Of a DNA stretch of 64,000 nt, positions 45,641 to 58,072 are shown in pieces. The position numbers and the translations under genes were made by a program. The stretch's first letter is position 1. Each line of letters begins with the position of its first letter. Source of the DNA: Prinia subflava (Eukaryota; Chordata; Aves; Passeriformes; Cisticolidae); NCBI RefSeq assembly GCF_021018805.1, contig NC_086266.1, forward strand, positions 8,122,001 through 8,186,000, in the 5' to 3' direction. The notes under the pieces were generated by a model. The model was not told the origin of the DNA, did no database searches, and was given only the letters and a program-made list of their open reading frames with translations.

Positions 45641-48200
45641 GAATCCCACTGAGTCACGGGAGGAAAAAATCGGTCTGGATACACAGCGAGGCTGGGTCTT
45701 TCTTCTCTCCATCTGGAGGAAAAAAAATATTTTAAAAACGTAGCACAGATACACACACCCTATGCTTTACCCTATTTCTTCCCGAAATATTCCGCTCAGC
45801 AGCTATTTGGACGTCAGCTTTAACCTGTTTGCACTTGTCATTGCTCATTTTAGGACTGTTTAAGAACAAAATCACTATTTTGAAGGCCAAAAAACCCCCC
45901 AACTTCACCTAAATCAATACACTCCAACATTTCTAATAATTTCCCACTTTTTCCTCTCTTTTGCCTTGGGTTTATTGAACAGGTTTCAGTTCTGTTCAGG
46001 TGAGCTGGCTCGTTAAATTCAAGCTGAGTGAAAGCTTTGCACGACACAGGCTTGGAGAGGGGAGAAAAAGAAGAAAAAACCTGTCTTGAAACAGAATTTG
46101 TTGTGGTTTATTCCAATAAACGCTCCATAATATTTTGTAAATTAAGTAGTTTTGTTCAACGTTGCTGTTTAATTAAAAGGCTCGGTAAAGCTGATTACCT
46201 ATGGAATAGAAGGAGATTTCTAATGGACTTTATTTTCCCTCAGAAGCAGAACTCCTAAATCCTCCCTCCTCTTTGTGGCTCTGGAATAAAATCTTGGAAG
46301 TTGAATTGAAGTCTTCTAAGGGATGAAGGATCTCTTGTTTCTAGCTCTGTTTACCACGTGGACAGCTCGTCCTCGGCAGGTGACAGCAAAGGCTGAGGTG
46401 AGAAACGAAAGACACCCAGAGTGGGGTCCTGGGGACCACCGTGGTGGGGCTGGGGACAGTGGGAGGGATTTTCCAGAGGGGTCTCACGCGGGGTGACACT
46501 GTGGCTTTGGTCCCCCTCTTCAGCACTCACGGCCACCTCTCCAGGAACATAGGTGACGCTGTTCCCACACGCACCTGCCTTTCCCCTCCCGTTTGTTCTC
46601 GGGTTCTGGTTCTTGACCATCATTTTAGCAGGGCAGCATCAGCCTTGGCGTTGATTTTCCCTCTTTGGTCCCATCAGGCTTCACCCAGCGCCCCCAGGGG
46701 GGCTGGGCAAACAAGGGGTTAAAGCAGGGGCTGTGTGCAGGGATGAGGGAACACAGACGGCTCGGGGGGAAATCCGGGGAATGTCCTGAAGGCACAGGAC
46801 AGTTTTGGTGGGGTCACGCCCTTGCGAAGGTTGGATTGCGAGCTGTCCATGGCTGGGAGGAAGGAGGAGGAGGAGGAGGAGGAGCGGCGGGGCCGGGCCG
46901 TGTCCTTGCAGGGAGGATTCCCAGGACACCCCTCATTGTGCACACGCTGTTCCCAGCTGCTACCCGGCCCATCTCCGTAACGGGAGCTGACACGGCTCCT
47001 GCGGGGAGACGTGGGAGTGAAACCCCTCCCTGCACAGCCTCTAATTGGAGTTAACTTTTGCCCTGGGAGCGACTCCATTACCAGGGAACCCCGCGGAGGG
47101 CCGCGGTGAGTTGGGTTTGATGGGGCCAGACAAAAGTCGTTTTCCGAGGCTCCCCTCAGCTTCACACCAGACTTTCTCCTGCCCTTTCCCCTCCCACCTC
47201 ATCTCCAGATCAGCTGCTCTCTGACTGGTAAAATGTTTACACTCCATGCAGGTCCAGAAATCAATTAGAGACACATTTAGCTGACATATGGCTGCTCCAA
47301 GCCCACGGCCCTGGCGGATCCAGCCAGAGGAAATAAAGGAGCTGGGCTGGAGACCCTGTGTGCCACCCTTATGGACACCAACCCTTTTTAACGACCCTTT
47401 AAATCAGCTCTGCTCCAGGGGTAGGGGCCAAAGCCATTATTCCCTGACATTTATGACCAGAACTCGCCGCCTGCTCTGTCTCTGATTTTACCCATCAGGA
47501 AATTGGTAATTCTTCTCTTCCCCAAACATCAGCTGGGTCGGGAGGTCTCAATCTGCCAGGTCTGGAAAGGGCAGCAAACAGCGATCAGGGCTGACTGCCA
47601 GGGAAGGGGAGGGAAGGACTTTGCATTGATGCCTTGCTTTGATGGCTCCTTTTCCCATTGCTCCCGTTTTCCTTCCCGTGGACAGCAGCCCCCAGAGCTG
47701 TCCTCACCTGCCCAGGTGGCCATAGAGCCACGGGAGCAGGAAACTGCTCCACAAGAACTCCAGCTAAAGCCAACCTCTGCCCAATTATTGAGAGTAAAAT
47801 GTCCTATAAACAGTGAATTGATGTCCTGCAGAGGATCTCCCTCCTCTGTGCCCACCTGACTTGGTTCTCTATTAACAGATCAGCTGACAACATCCCAGAA
47901 AGAATTCCTACAATGCTTCCAGAGGCTCCCACAGCAGGTGATGGAAGAGGACGAGTGCTCAGCTGTTAGAACAGAGAGGGAACAGCTGGGTGCATGGGGA
48001 TGATGGCCAGGGAGCCAGGGAAGGTGGGAGCAGGAGAGCAAGGGGACAGTGGCAATTTTGGGCCATCCTGCTGCCCGTTGGATTGGATGTAAATCCTGAG
48101 TTTTAAATGTGAAACTCTGCTCCACAAACAGTGCAGTCACACCAAGACATTTCTGAGCCATCCTGGATCCAGGGGGAGAGATTTGTCACATCCCACCACG
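45641..48200. other. Gene-free, CR1-free stretch with some AT-rich motifs
   Basis: No gene is recognised. TTTAATTAAAAGG occurs near 46168. CAATTAGAGACAC, AGCTGACATATGGC and nearby words occur at 47255-47296. The second group combines a homeodomain core and a CATATG E-box of the type used by proneural bHLH factors. Confidence 0.45.
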
Positions 48201-48316
48201 TGTCCAAGGCCAGGTTGGACAGGGCTTGGAGCCACCTGGGATAGTGGCAGGTGTCCCTGCCCACAGCAGGGGTGGGATGAGCTTTAAGCTCCCTTCCAAC
48301 TCAAAACATCCTGGGA
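48201..48316 (+). mobile_element. CR1 LINE 3'-end fragment
   Basis: TCCAAGGCCAGGTTGGACAG to GCTCCCTTCCAACTCAAAAC, forward CR1 terminus. Confidence 0.88.
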
Positions 48317-48424
48317 TTATCCACTGGCCAAGCACAAACCCCGGGATGCAGCAGCCTGGCCCCAAACCCACCCCATCCATGAGGATTTCCCTCTGGAGAC
48401 ACGGCCAGCAGCAGAACACGCGTG

Positions 48425-48690
48425 GTTCCTCCAGTGCTCGCGGGGAACGCCATGGTTTGTACCCACCCAAAGGGTCCCAGAGTGGAAACATCCGGCTCCC
48501 ACGCGTCCCGGAGCCACCCGCATGTGCCGGGAAGGCGCAGCCCGGCTCGGGGCCGCAGCGCTGCCGCATCGCCCCATCTAGTGGCAGCGGTGGCCGGAGG
48601 GACCCTCCGCGGCCCATTAAGGCCGAGGGATCAATGAGCGGCTGCCCCTGGCCGGGTATTTTTAGTGTGCAAAGGCTGTAATCCATCTCC
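48425..48690. promoter_or_regulatory. Small CpG island with a CTCF-like motif and an OTX-like site
   Basis: CpG-rich block. CCATCTAGTGGCA (48574-48586) read on the minus strand gives CCACTAGATGG, close to the CTCF core CCASYAGRKGGC. GGCTGTAATCC near 48675 is an OTX/CRX-type core. It may be an insulator or enhancer; motif evidence only. Confidence 0.35.
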
Positions 48691-50438
48691 CCCGGTCAGG
48701 GCTGAGGGCGGCTCCATTTCCTCCCAGCATTACGAGGATGCCGCTGCAGCCAGACTGACGAGAGCCTGGTTGGAATTATTGCACCAGGAACCACAGGCGT
48801 GGGGCTGTGTGGAGGACTGGGGGCTCTGCTAGTTCCAGTAAAGGTACAACGGTTTAAGTGGAAATGACTGGTATTGATCCTGGCAGGCAGGGAGCAGCAG
48901 AAGTAAAAATAAGCTGCTCTCAATTAACCTGCATTGATCTGAATTAAAAGAAAAATGGATCAGCCCTAAATAAAATACCAACCTCTCCAGGCAGGGAGAC
49001 TGGTGCTGGGTGGCTTTTCAGCAGAAACAGGTGTTGCAGATGGGAAAGGAAAGGCCTGGGTCCGAGGTGCAGTTCTGGTTAGAAAAGCAGCAGCACAAAT
49101 GGGGCATTCCTCAAGTTTTTCCCCTCTCTCCTTTGGTTTGCAGGTACAAAGGGCTCTTTGTCCAGAAGCCATTCTCCATGAGCCCACAGGAACGTGTCCC
49201 AGAGCAGCACCAAGAGCAGGAGGCTGGGGAAGAGTCACAGGGGATGGGTGGGAGTTACTCGGCCTCAGTGCAAATCTATGGACAGAACCAGGAGAAGAGC
49301 AACAGACCTTCGTTTGCAGACCTAGGGGGAATTTTTGAAGTGAAAATGATGGAGAAAAACCAGAAAAGACAAGCCTAAGTCCTGTTCATTCTCTAGGGTG
49401 GTGCTGTGACTGCCAGGAGTGGTCCAGCTCCCCAGGACTGCGCTGGATCCTCCTGCTCTCCTCCTGGATCTCGGCTCCGTGTCAAGGCTAAAAGCTCATT
49501 TGCATCAGACTAATCAGCAGAGCTGACACAGGAGCTGTGAAAGACAACATTATCTTCCCCAGCGGAATTGATAACACACTGCACAACTCCTGGAGGGCCC
49601 CGGGCTGCCAGCAGACACCGTCCCTGCCCTCCGCGGGGCCACCGCGGCAGGAAGGGAGCAAGGATGCAGCCGAGACTTTGGGAACAGGGGAATTCAACAC
49701 TGCACCTTCCTGCCCTGTGCTGGAGCCTGGCTGCAGGTGGATCCCTCCTGCTTGTGCCGTGAGGAATTTGGGTGGGGAGCAGGAGGAGCTGATGCAGGGA
49801 GCAGATTCCGGTGGGAAATGATGCAGAGGCTTCCTCAGGCGAGGCTGTCATACCTGACTGCTCTCACTCATGTCCCACATCACCTCCCAAGAAATGCAGA
49901 CAGTGCTAGGTTCTAATTCTCCAAAGGTTTTCCTCGGCTGGCACAGAGGAGCAGGATCCTTTCCCCATCAGCACCTTCTGCTCCACATCCCCAAATTCTC
50001 CAGTGCTGGCAGGTCCTGCAGCAGCCTCCCTTCCTGCTGTTCCCTCCCGGCTCTCTAAGCTGGGTTTAACTCCACCTGCTGCCCCGTCAGCTCCCTCTGA
50101 ACAGCTCCTCAGTCACGGGGGTGTGAGCAGTGAGAGGCCCTCCCCGGGCAGTTTGTCACCTGGGCTCAGGTAGCGAGGAGTCCTTCCCGTCCTGCTCTGC
50201 CCCAGCTGTCACCTCCCCATGAACCGGCAGCCACGAAGGCAAAACCAAGGAAGTTTCTCGTTCAGTAAGAAATGCAAACTTAAAATTCTCATTTCTCCTC
50301 AGCAAGAAACATATAAATATCTAATAAGAAATATAAACTGGAAGAAGTCAAGAGATAAAGAAAAAATATCTATGAAAAACTAGTGTGGGCAAAAGAGAGA
50401 AGATCCGAGAGCAGAAGCATTGTGTGCTTACATCAGAG
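48691..50438. other. Gene-free stretch with an octamer-bearing block
   Basis: No gene is recognised. GCTCATTTGCATCAG at about 49494-49508 contains the octamer ATTTGCAT (49498-49505) in a unique segment that continues with ACATTATC and GATAACAC. Confidence 0.45.
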
Positions 50439-50566
50439 AAACATGGGATGGTTTGGGTTGGGAAGGACCCTAAAGGTCCTGAAATCATCCCCACCTTCCA
50501 TGGGCAGGGACAACTTCCCCTGCCCCAGGTTGCTCCAAGCCCTGTTCAACCTGGCCTTGGGATGGG
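50439..50566 (-). mobile_element. CR1 LINE 3'-end fragment
   Basis: Inverted CR1 end: ATGGTTTGGGTTGGGAAGGA to GCTCCAAGCCCTGTTCAACC. Confidence 0.9.
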
Positions 50567-51561
50567 GCAGCCAAAGTGCTCCTGCAGAGAGAGAGGAAAC
50601 ACCCTCGGAGGGCAGGGGGAGAAATCCTGGATCCAAAGAGCGTCCAGGAGCCTCGACGTTACCCAGGCTGGGAAACTGAGGCACAGAGAAGGAGCTGCAG
50701 AGAAGAAAGGAGCAGAGGAACCAGAACTAATGCCTGGAGCTCACAGCTGCTGGTGTCGGGCTGAACTGTGGGACAGACCTGTTAATGGGCACTAATGAAC
50801 CGTAATGAGCCCTCGGAGGAAGCAGAGCAGCTCCCCCGGAAAGGGGAGGAAAGCTGGCATTACCCCTCGCATGGCTCCATGTGCCAAGCCCCTGCAATCC
50901 CAGCTTTCCTCAGCAGGATTCTGGACTGGAGAGCAGCACAGACTCAGGCATTAAAGAGGGACACACCCATGGGATGAGATCCCTCGGTGGGCAGAGCAGC
51001 AGGACTCTGGAGGAGCGACATTTGGATGTACTGACATTCCCAAATGATCTGGTTTTGCTAGGAAAGTCACAATTCCCTGGGGCTTAAACGCTCATTCTTC
51101 TCTTCCCCGAGTTCCCCTGCTTCCCTGTAATCCCCAATCAATCCACTCATCTTCTGCTGCTGCCTCTTTTTGATCAGTTTTAGGCACAGATCTTCTAATT
51201 TCACCAAGGGCTGCTGAACTCAGCTCATGGAGAGATCCAGACCCAGCTTAAGATGAGCACACACCTGCCCAGCCTGGCTGTGCCTGTGAGCTCCAGGAGG
51301 TTTGGTGCTCACTGCCTTGGGCTTTCTTGGCCTGTACTGCTCTCCTCTCTCCTCTTCTTCCTTTGCTTTTCCTTGTTATTCCCCAAAACATCCTCACACT
51401 TCCCTGCCACGGAATCTCCCAGTCCCACAATGTCCCTGGCACAGTGATTATGCCAAAGAGTGAACCACAGCCCAGCCCCAGGGTCACCAAAGGAGCCAAA
51501 CCTTAAATTCCCTCAGTAAGACCCAATGCAGAGACAAATCCCCTGTGCAGGTAACATTCCT
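50567..51561. other. Gene-free stretch
   Basis: No gene or repeat recognised. Confidence 0.5.
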
Positions 51562-51925
51562 TGGTGATTTCATGGAATAATTTAGATAGAAAAAGCCCTC
51601 TAAGGTCATCCAATCCAACCACTCCCCAGCACTGCCGAGGCCACCACTAAGCCATAGTACCATATCCACGTGGCTTTTAGATCTCTCCAGGGATGGAGAC
51701 TCCAAACCTCCCTGGGCAGTTCCAAAGCCTCAGCACCCTTTCCATGGGGAAATTCCTCCTGGTGTCCCCCCTGCCCCTCCCCTGGGCCAGCCTGGAGCCG
51801 TTCCCTCTCCTCCTGTCCCTGTCCCTGGAGCAGAACCCAACCCCCCTGGCTGTCCCCTCCTGTCAGGGGCTGTGCAGAGCCACAAGGTCCCCCCTGAACC
51901 TCCTTTTCTTCAGGCTGAGCCATCA
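51562..51925 (-). mobile_element. CR1 LINE 3'-end fragment
   Basis: Starts ATTTCATGGAATAATTTAGA, then CATCCAATCCAACCACTCCC and CCATATCCACGTGGCTTTTA. Inverted CR1 that extends well into the body. Confidence 0.9.
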
Positions 51926-53165
51926 GGGAATGGATGTCCCTGGGATCAGGGGCTGCTGTGGAGGTCCCATCCTCCACCCCCAAGGCAAACTGGACCCTGG
52001 TGCCATTCCCAGCTCCCACTGCCATGGCCAAGCAAACCAACCTCTCACCTGGGCACACACAGAAACCCCCACACCCCCCAGCACTCTTGGACATGGCCAG
52101 AGGACACAAACCATCCCTGGCCCACCCAAGGTGGAGCCCCAAGGCAGTTAAGGACCTCTTGAGAGCCACACAAAGCTGCTGCTCCACGCTTTACTCCGTT
52201 TCCGGGCAGTGCCTGCACAAAGTTCTGGGATCTCTGGTTGCAAAGAGACACAGAGTCTCACTCATGTCCTGGCTCCTCACTCACATTGATTTCAGATCAG
52301 AGCTGGGTGCCAGAAGAGGAGCAGGAGGGAGCCCAACCTCCCATGGGCTGAACTGCTGCCGCCTCCCCAAATCGCTGCTGCCTCCCCACCCAGGCTGCGT
52401 CTGTTCCAGGCACTCCTTCTGTGCCTAGGTGGAGGGCAAATGCTGGGAAAAGAGTGGCCTGAGAGGCTGAATGTAGGAAAAGGGCTGTTCTCCTGATGGA
52501 TGGAGAGCAAGGTGACAAGCAAGTCACTGCTGCTCCGGAGTCTCCTTCTGTCAGTGAAATCAGGAGAATTTCCCAGGCAATTTCACCTGCTGGACACCCC
52601 AATTCATGTGTAAATTTGCATCTCTTCCTGCTGTAGCTGAGTGTCAGGAGGAGCCAGCAGTGGAAGGGAGAAGCAATGGATATCCATTCCCAAAACTTCC
52701 AGGGCTTAGCCAGCAGGAATGCCCCTGGTCCCACATTGCTACCTCAGGTTGGGTTCCTGAGCTGGGCTTGGAGCCTTTTTTTTTTCTCCTTTTTGCTTTT
52801 GGACAGCACATTTATTAGGGAAGCCCTTTAATTTTTCCGTTTTGGAAGAACCCCAAATGGGCTTCCCAGCAAAACTAATGTGCAGGCACTGGGCATTAAG
52901 CACTGAGTAATCCTGAAAGTACAGACCTGATGTCTCTACAGGCAGCAATATACTTTTCAGCACAATACTGATATAACCTCAACTCTTCCTCCTTTAATGG
53001 CTTTTCTCCGTGCCATTAACATCCCTGCAGAACTTCCCAGCCATGCCATGAGCAGGCCTTGGGAGTCAGGGCTCAGGTGCAGCCCTTTCTCCAGGTTCCT
53101 TGGGTTGGGAATGCTGCCTGCAGGGTAACCACACATGGAAATCCTGTCCAGGCCTTTATTCTTCA
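51926..53165. other. Gene-free stretch
   Basis: No gene or repeat recognised. Confidence 0.5.
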
Positions 53166-53292
53166 TCCAAGGCCAGGCTGGATGGAACTCTGAGCAATTT
53201 GGTCTAGTGGAAGGTGTGCCTGCCCATCAGGGGCTGGAATGGGATGAGATTTAAGGTCCCTTCCAACCCAAAGCATTCCATGATTCTGAGAC
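53166..53292 (+). mobile_element. CR1 LINE 3'-end fragment
   Basis: TCCAAGGCCAGGCTGGATGG to GGTCCCTTCCAACCCAAAGC and ATTCCATGATTCTGAG. Forward terminus intact. Confidence 0.9.
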
Positions 53293-54126
53293 TTGCAGGT
53301 TGCTTTGTGCCAGACTGGGAGCAGAGAACGAAGATGACAAAATCCTCCAGGGACTTGTCTGGGGCCAGAAACAGCTGTGGAAGGGTGGTGGAATTTCAGG
53401 AATGAGAGCAGATTTTGCTCAGCTGATGGCAACAGGTTGTCCAGGATGGACCACAGCTCCTGCCAAAGTGCAGGAGCCTGGGAGGGAGCAGGATTTGGGA
53501 ATGCAATGGTTGTCTTGTGACACCTCTCTCCCTCAAGAAGGAGGACTCTCTTCCAGTAAGAGGATGAAGAGAAGGTCTGGAAAACCAACTACAGAGGTGT
53601 GGGAACATTCCCAGAGAGGAGCCAGCTCAATTCCCTGTCCTGCTTTCCTGCTGCTCTGCCCTGGTGGCTCAGGCAGTTACCAAGGCAAGTCTGGGGCTCT
53701 GGAGAGCTCTGAGCTGAGCCAACTCTCTCTAGGCAATTTAAAAGCACTAAAGCTTGGCACGGAGGCCCAGCCAGCAGCAGAACCTGGTGCAAATTGATGT
53801 GGGGAGGAAGAGGAATTCCTGCCACTCAGCACCCCCAGCCCCCTGAGCACCCTCAGCTGAGAAGGGGCCGGGGCTGGGCTGGCTCTGCCCCCTCTAAATT
53901 GCCCCACATGAGGCTGGGGGAGATGCCCTGGGCTGGGCAGCTTGGGCAGGGCAGGCCCATACCCCATCCTCAGCTGTCGGCATCTTCTTGAGATTTTGAG
54001 TGACACTGCCCCATGTCCAGGGGAAAGTCAGGGAACCTGCATCAGCAAGTTCCAGCTCTTCTGCTTCACAAAATTAAAGATGGAACATTTCCCTCTGAAA
54101 GCAAGCAGAGTTTTCTGTCTTAAATC

Positions 54127-54128
<2 letters not shown>
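53293..54128. other. Gene-free stretch
   Basis: No gene or repeat recognised before the poly(A). Confidence 0.5.

Positions 54129-54159
<31 letters not shown>
54129..54159. repeat. Poly(A) run of 31 bases
   Basis: Uninterrupted A on the plus strand. No clear retrocopy is recognised upstream. Confidence 0.95.
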
Positions 54160-54166
<7 letters not shown>

Positions 54167-54235
54167 TTTCCTCCTGGAACAGATTCCCAATGCCAGCTGG
54201 CAATGTTCAGGGTTGTGTGAGACAGAAGATGTTTT

Positions 54236-54330
54236 GGACATTTCAGAAAAAGGTTACTGGACACTTCCAGGGATTCAGGGACAGTCACAGCTTCTCTGGG
54301 CGCACTGTGCCAGGGCCTGCCCACCCTTAT
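54236..54330 (-). mobile_element. CR1 LINE internal fragment, diverged
   Basis: GGACACTTCCAGGGATTCAG, then CACTGTGCCAGGGCCTGCCC, an inverted CR1 body without its terminus. Confidence 0.6.
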
Positions 54331-54589
54331 TGTAATAAACATCTTCATCAGTGAAAATCCCTCTTTTAGTTCCAGTGCAGGGACCCTCCGTTCCTTCCCC
54401 TCTCTGCTCTCAGCCAGGGAGGGGATGGGTCCAGACCCACTCCTGTCCTCCCACTACAGCCAGGAACCACCGCTCCCATGAGGATGGGTCCCGGCCTGGA
54501 ACCTCCCGTGGCAGTGGCAGGGTTTCTCTTCACTTTGGAACAAGCAAATAAATAAATAAATGAGTCATCCCCAGAGCTCCCCCAAGGTG

Positions 54590-54770
54590 CCATTAAGGAG
54601 CAGAGAGTCGGTGATTAGCGCCAACAGGAAAGGGGGAAAAAATTATAAACAAAGAAGTCATGGTGGTGTCCGTGGGGAGAGCACTTCTAAAAATCCTTTA
54701 ACAGGCCTCATTAAATATTCATGGCCTCGGTGGCTGGCCATACATCCTGATTAGCCGTGACTTCAGCTCC
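54590..54770. promoter_or_regulatory. Candidate distal enhancer with a POU4-type site
   Basis: Unique lower-GC block. CTCATTAAATATTCAT (54707-54722) is the complement of ATGAATATTTAATGAG, 14 of 16 matches to the POU4 consensus ATGCATAATTAATGAG as I remember it. CCTGATTAGCC follows. It lies about 31 kb upstream of the POU4 promoter. Confidence 0.35.
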
Positions 54771-54865
54771 TGCAGGCCGGGGTGCTGCTGCTCCTCACGG
54801 CGGGGACAGGGGCAGCCGGGCTGGCAGAGCGGCCGTGGAGCCCTGGTGCAGGGGCTGCAGAACAC

Positions 54866-54932
54866 TGCTGCTCATCCCAGTCCTGCTGCTCATCCCAGTC
54901 CTGCTGCTCATCCCAGTCCTGCTGCTCATCCG
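54866..54932. repeat. Short tandem repeat, 18-bp unit, about 3.7 copies
   Basis: Nearly exact copies of TGCTGCTCATCCCAGTCC. Confidence 0.95.
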
Positions 54933-55234
54933 GGCCCAGAACGCTGAGGGACAGAGGGGGAACCAACAGGGACCTGGTTTCCTTCCACGCCTGGCAGGCA
55001 GGGCCTGAAGGCGCGGTCCAGGGAAGGGGAACCCTTGGGAAACATGCTCTGTTTTATCCCCGTGTGCCAGGGCACAGTGGGCGAGGTGCTGCAGGGCCAT
55101 GGCACACCCAGCAGGACAGGGGACAGCTCAAGATCAGTGTTCACCCTCTGCCCCCACCCTCCCCTGCTGGAGAACATGCAGCTCTCCCACTCCCTCAGCC
55201 ACGGTAGCAGTCCCAGGCCCTCTGTTTTCCCCTC

Positions 55235-55300
55235 TCCTTTAATGGTATGAATATTTTATTGCGTTCCGTTGGAAGAAACATGCAAATGAATGTGTGTGGG
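55235..55300. promoter_or_regulatory. AT-rich block with a perfect POU octamer
   Basis: ATGCAAAT at 55280-55287, continuing into GAATG, preceded by TATGAATATTTTATTG. A possible POU-protein binding segment, from motif evidence only. Confidence 0.25.
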
Positions 55301-55787
55301 AAGGCCCTGGAGCCTCCCAGTGTTAACCAAACAAGAAACATGGGTTGTCCTGCTTGTGGAGGATGTTAACACCACACAGGGATGTTCTACAATCCAAAAC
55401 CTCGCAGGGAACGCAGGGCTGGCACCACTTTTGCCACAGGAAGTTGCGGTGGCATTAAAAGGCTTCGGCTTTACTGATCTGATTTTAGTTTTCCAAGAAA
55501 TACAAGGATTTCTGTCAAATGTTTCAGTAGGATCAGAGAAACCTGGGGCTGCACAGGATGTCAGGGCTGGAGTGGATCCATTCCTGGGAGCTGTCCTGTG
55601 GTAAGGAAATCCTGTGAACGCTTCCAGGGACGGGGAAGTGTCTTAAATCATCAAAAATGCTCTCCATGGGGTTCCAGTGCTTCCACAGAAATCTTCCATG
55701 GCCTCATGCTGTCTGTGAGGGGTCCATGATGGGTGGGCAACAAAGGAGAGATAAACAGGAGTGTGATGTGAAAAAAGAGGAAAACTT
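55301..55787. other. Gene-free stretch
   Basis: No gene or repeat recognised. Confidence 0.5.
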
Positions 55788-55918
55788 TCCAAGTCAGGTT
55801 GGACAGGACTTGGAGCAACCTGGTGCAGTGGGAGGTGTCCCTGTCCATGGCAAGGCCTGGGCTGGATGAGGTTTAAGACCCCTCCCCACCCAAACCATCC
55901 TGGGATTCTCTGAAATGT
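55788..55918 (+). mobile_element. CR1 LINE 3'-end fragment
   Basis: CAGGTTGGACAGGACTTGGA to CCACCCAAACCATCCTGGGA, forward terminus. Confidence 0.88.
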
Positions 55919-56354
55919 CACTAATTCCAAGTTGGACATTTCTGAGAGCAGCCTGGGAGCTGGGGTCCATCAGGAGTTCTGGATTTGATTTCTTTGGGTG
56001 CTCAGGGTGTGAGGAAATCAGCTTCCAAGGTCCTGCTGCACCTCCCCACAAATCACAGCACTGTCAGCTTCCTTCTGCTTTGCTGCTTTTTTCCAAATTC
56101 CTTCTGGTGTCACCCATCACTCACAGAATCCTGAGCATGAAAGGTGGGAATTCTGCCTGGTGAATGCTGTTTGTGGGGTTCAGTCTGAGGAGCACCATCT
56201 GCTCAGAGCAAAGGGGAGCCCCAGGTCCAGCCCCATGACCAAGCCCGTCTGTTCCCAGCTCTGAGTCCCACGACTCCCTCAATCACTTCCACAGACATAT
56301 CCCTTGGAACCAGCAGCCTGTTTTTCTCACTGCTCAGCCTGGCCTGGGCCGGTG

Positions 56355-56540
56355 GGCAGAGTAATTATGTAAATTCTGCCATCAGAATGATTAGCCATTC
56401 CATCTCAACCAAGAAAATGCTGGAAATTGGCTCATGATTTATTCTGTGCTCCCATTTCATCTCGTCCTTCCACCGTGGCGCCGGGGTCTCCCTGCAGCTC
56501 TCCGGCCAATTAGTGGAATCAAAGGAGGCACATGGAAATG
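56355..56540. promoter_or_regulatory. Candidate regulatory block
   Basis: AT-rich unique segment with AGTAATTATGTAAATT, GAATGATTAGCC and CCAATTAGTGG, three homeodomain-type cores in about 160 bp. Confidence 0.25.
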
Positions 56541-57129
56541 CAGGTCTCAAACGCAGATCCACGGATGGCTCCAAGCCCCAGGAGCTGGAGAAGTGACATC
56601 TCCCTCTCCCCAGGGATCCCGCGCCTGGCTGGGCTCTTCTCCTTCATGTCCCACAGCCCAGCCCCTTGGGGATGGGCGGCTCTGGAGCTCAGGAGTTGCT
56701 CTGTGAAGTGGAGAATCTCTGAGCTCGGCCCAGAGGAGAAAGAGTTTGGTCTTTCCAACCTAAAATAGTGATAAAACTGCTCAGACAGGAACTCTGCTCT
56801 CAGGTGAAGGCAGCCAGGGGCTGCTGAGCCTGGAAATGTCAACATCCCCTCCCTCCTCCCTCTCCTGGCTGTCCTGGATGCCAGAGCATGTTCCCTTCAT
56901 TTCTCTCCAGTGCTCTCCATGGGATTCCAGTGCTTCCAGGGAAACCTTCCATGTCCTAACACATCCCTCTGCCAAGACATTCCCCTGAGCACTTTGTTTC
57001 CAGCTAAAAGCCCCATCCTTCTCTGCTGCATTCCCTTAATGCCTTGACACGTCCTTCCCTCCCTGCACACCCATTTTGCTGGGACATAATTCCCTGTGTT
57101 ACCCATCCTGAGATGCTCCCACCTGCTGT

Positions 57130-57900
57130 TGTCATGGTTTTTGGATGGCACAGGAATAACAACATGACTCTCCATGATGGCAAAGATGAGAGCAAACTTT
57201 ATTCTTCTAAATTCTACTTCTATAGAGTAGTTTGGTACAAAGAACATGACTGGTTATTCAGCATTTACATCCTTTTGTAAACGTTTCTTTCCAGCAAACA
57301 TGTTGGAAAAACACCACCTGCAGATGGTTTCTCACTTCCCAAGGTTTGTTTGAATTCCTCCTTAAGAGTTCTCAGGCTAACATAAGAAAATTGCTCGTCT
57401 GCCTTTCACACAGACACTGGCATAGCCTGAAGCCTAAGCTCAGACCAACGTCAGGCCCACATCCTGCTGTCACCCATCCCTGGCCTGGCTTGATTTTTAT
57501 CCTGATGCTTTAAAACTTTAGTCACTTGCCATATGTGAAAGCGCCATGAAACATCCACGTGGTTTTCCCGGAGCTGAGCAGAGCCAGGACATCTCTCTGT
57601 TCTGTGGCCTGAGGGGCTCTGCTGTGCCACCTCCTGACACAGCTGGATACAAAAGAACCTCGCGACTCACAGATGTCCCAGCAGGAAAGAAGGGCAGAAG
57701 TTTACTTGCTTTCATATTTATACATTTTTGCACCAGCCATGGATTGGTGGATGGGATCACGACCCCTCCATCCACAGTGGTCAAACAGACAGTCAATCAG
57801 TTCTTCCCATTCTCTAAAAAGGAATGTAAACAAAAAACTACCGTTAGGTCAACAGAGCTATTTTTACATTAAGAAACTGTTAGAAGTGTGAGAATCTGAC
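57130..57900 (-). mobile_element. LTR-retrotransposon-like segment, minus strand
   Basis: The left edge, TGTCATGGTTTTTGG, read inversely ends in CATGACA, like an LTR terminus. On the minus strand AATAAA precedes it by about 70 bp (near 57200). A TATAAATA box (57722-57715) lies further upstream, followed by a C/T-rich segment. The segment is lower in GC than its surroundings. No retroviral protein motif is seen. It may be one or two decayed LTRs; boundaries are approximate. Confidence 0.4.
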
Positions 57901-57971
57901 TCCAATCAGAAGGCTAAGAAAATTCCAAAAGAACAGGGCGACAACCTCCCGTGTGCTACCTGCCGTGTGTC

Positions 57972-58072
57972 ACGTCCCTGGTGAAGGTGTCCCTGCCCGT
58001 GCCAGGGGTTGGGATGAGATGTTCTTCAAGCTCCCTTCCAGCCCAAACCAATCCCTGATGCTGTGATTCATC
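57972..58072 (+). mobile_element. CR1 LINE 3'-terminal fragment, diverged
   Basis: GAAGGTGTCCCTGCCCGTGC to CTCCCTTCCAGCCCAAACCA, forward terminus. Confidence 0.7.
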
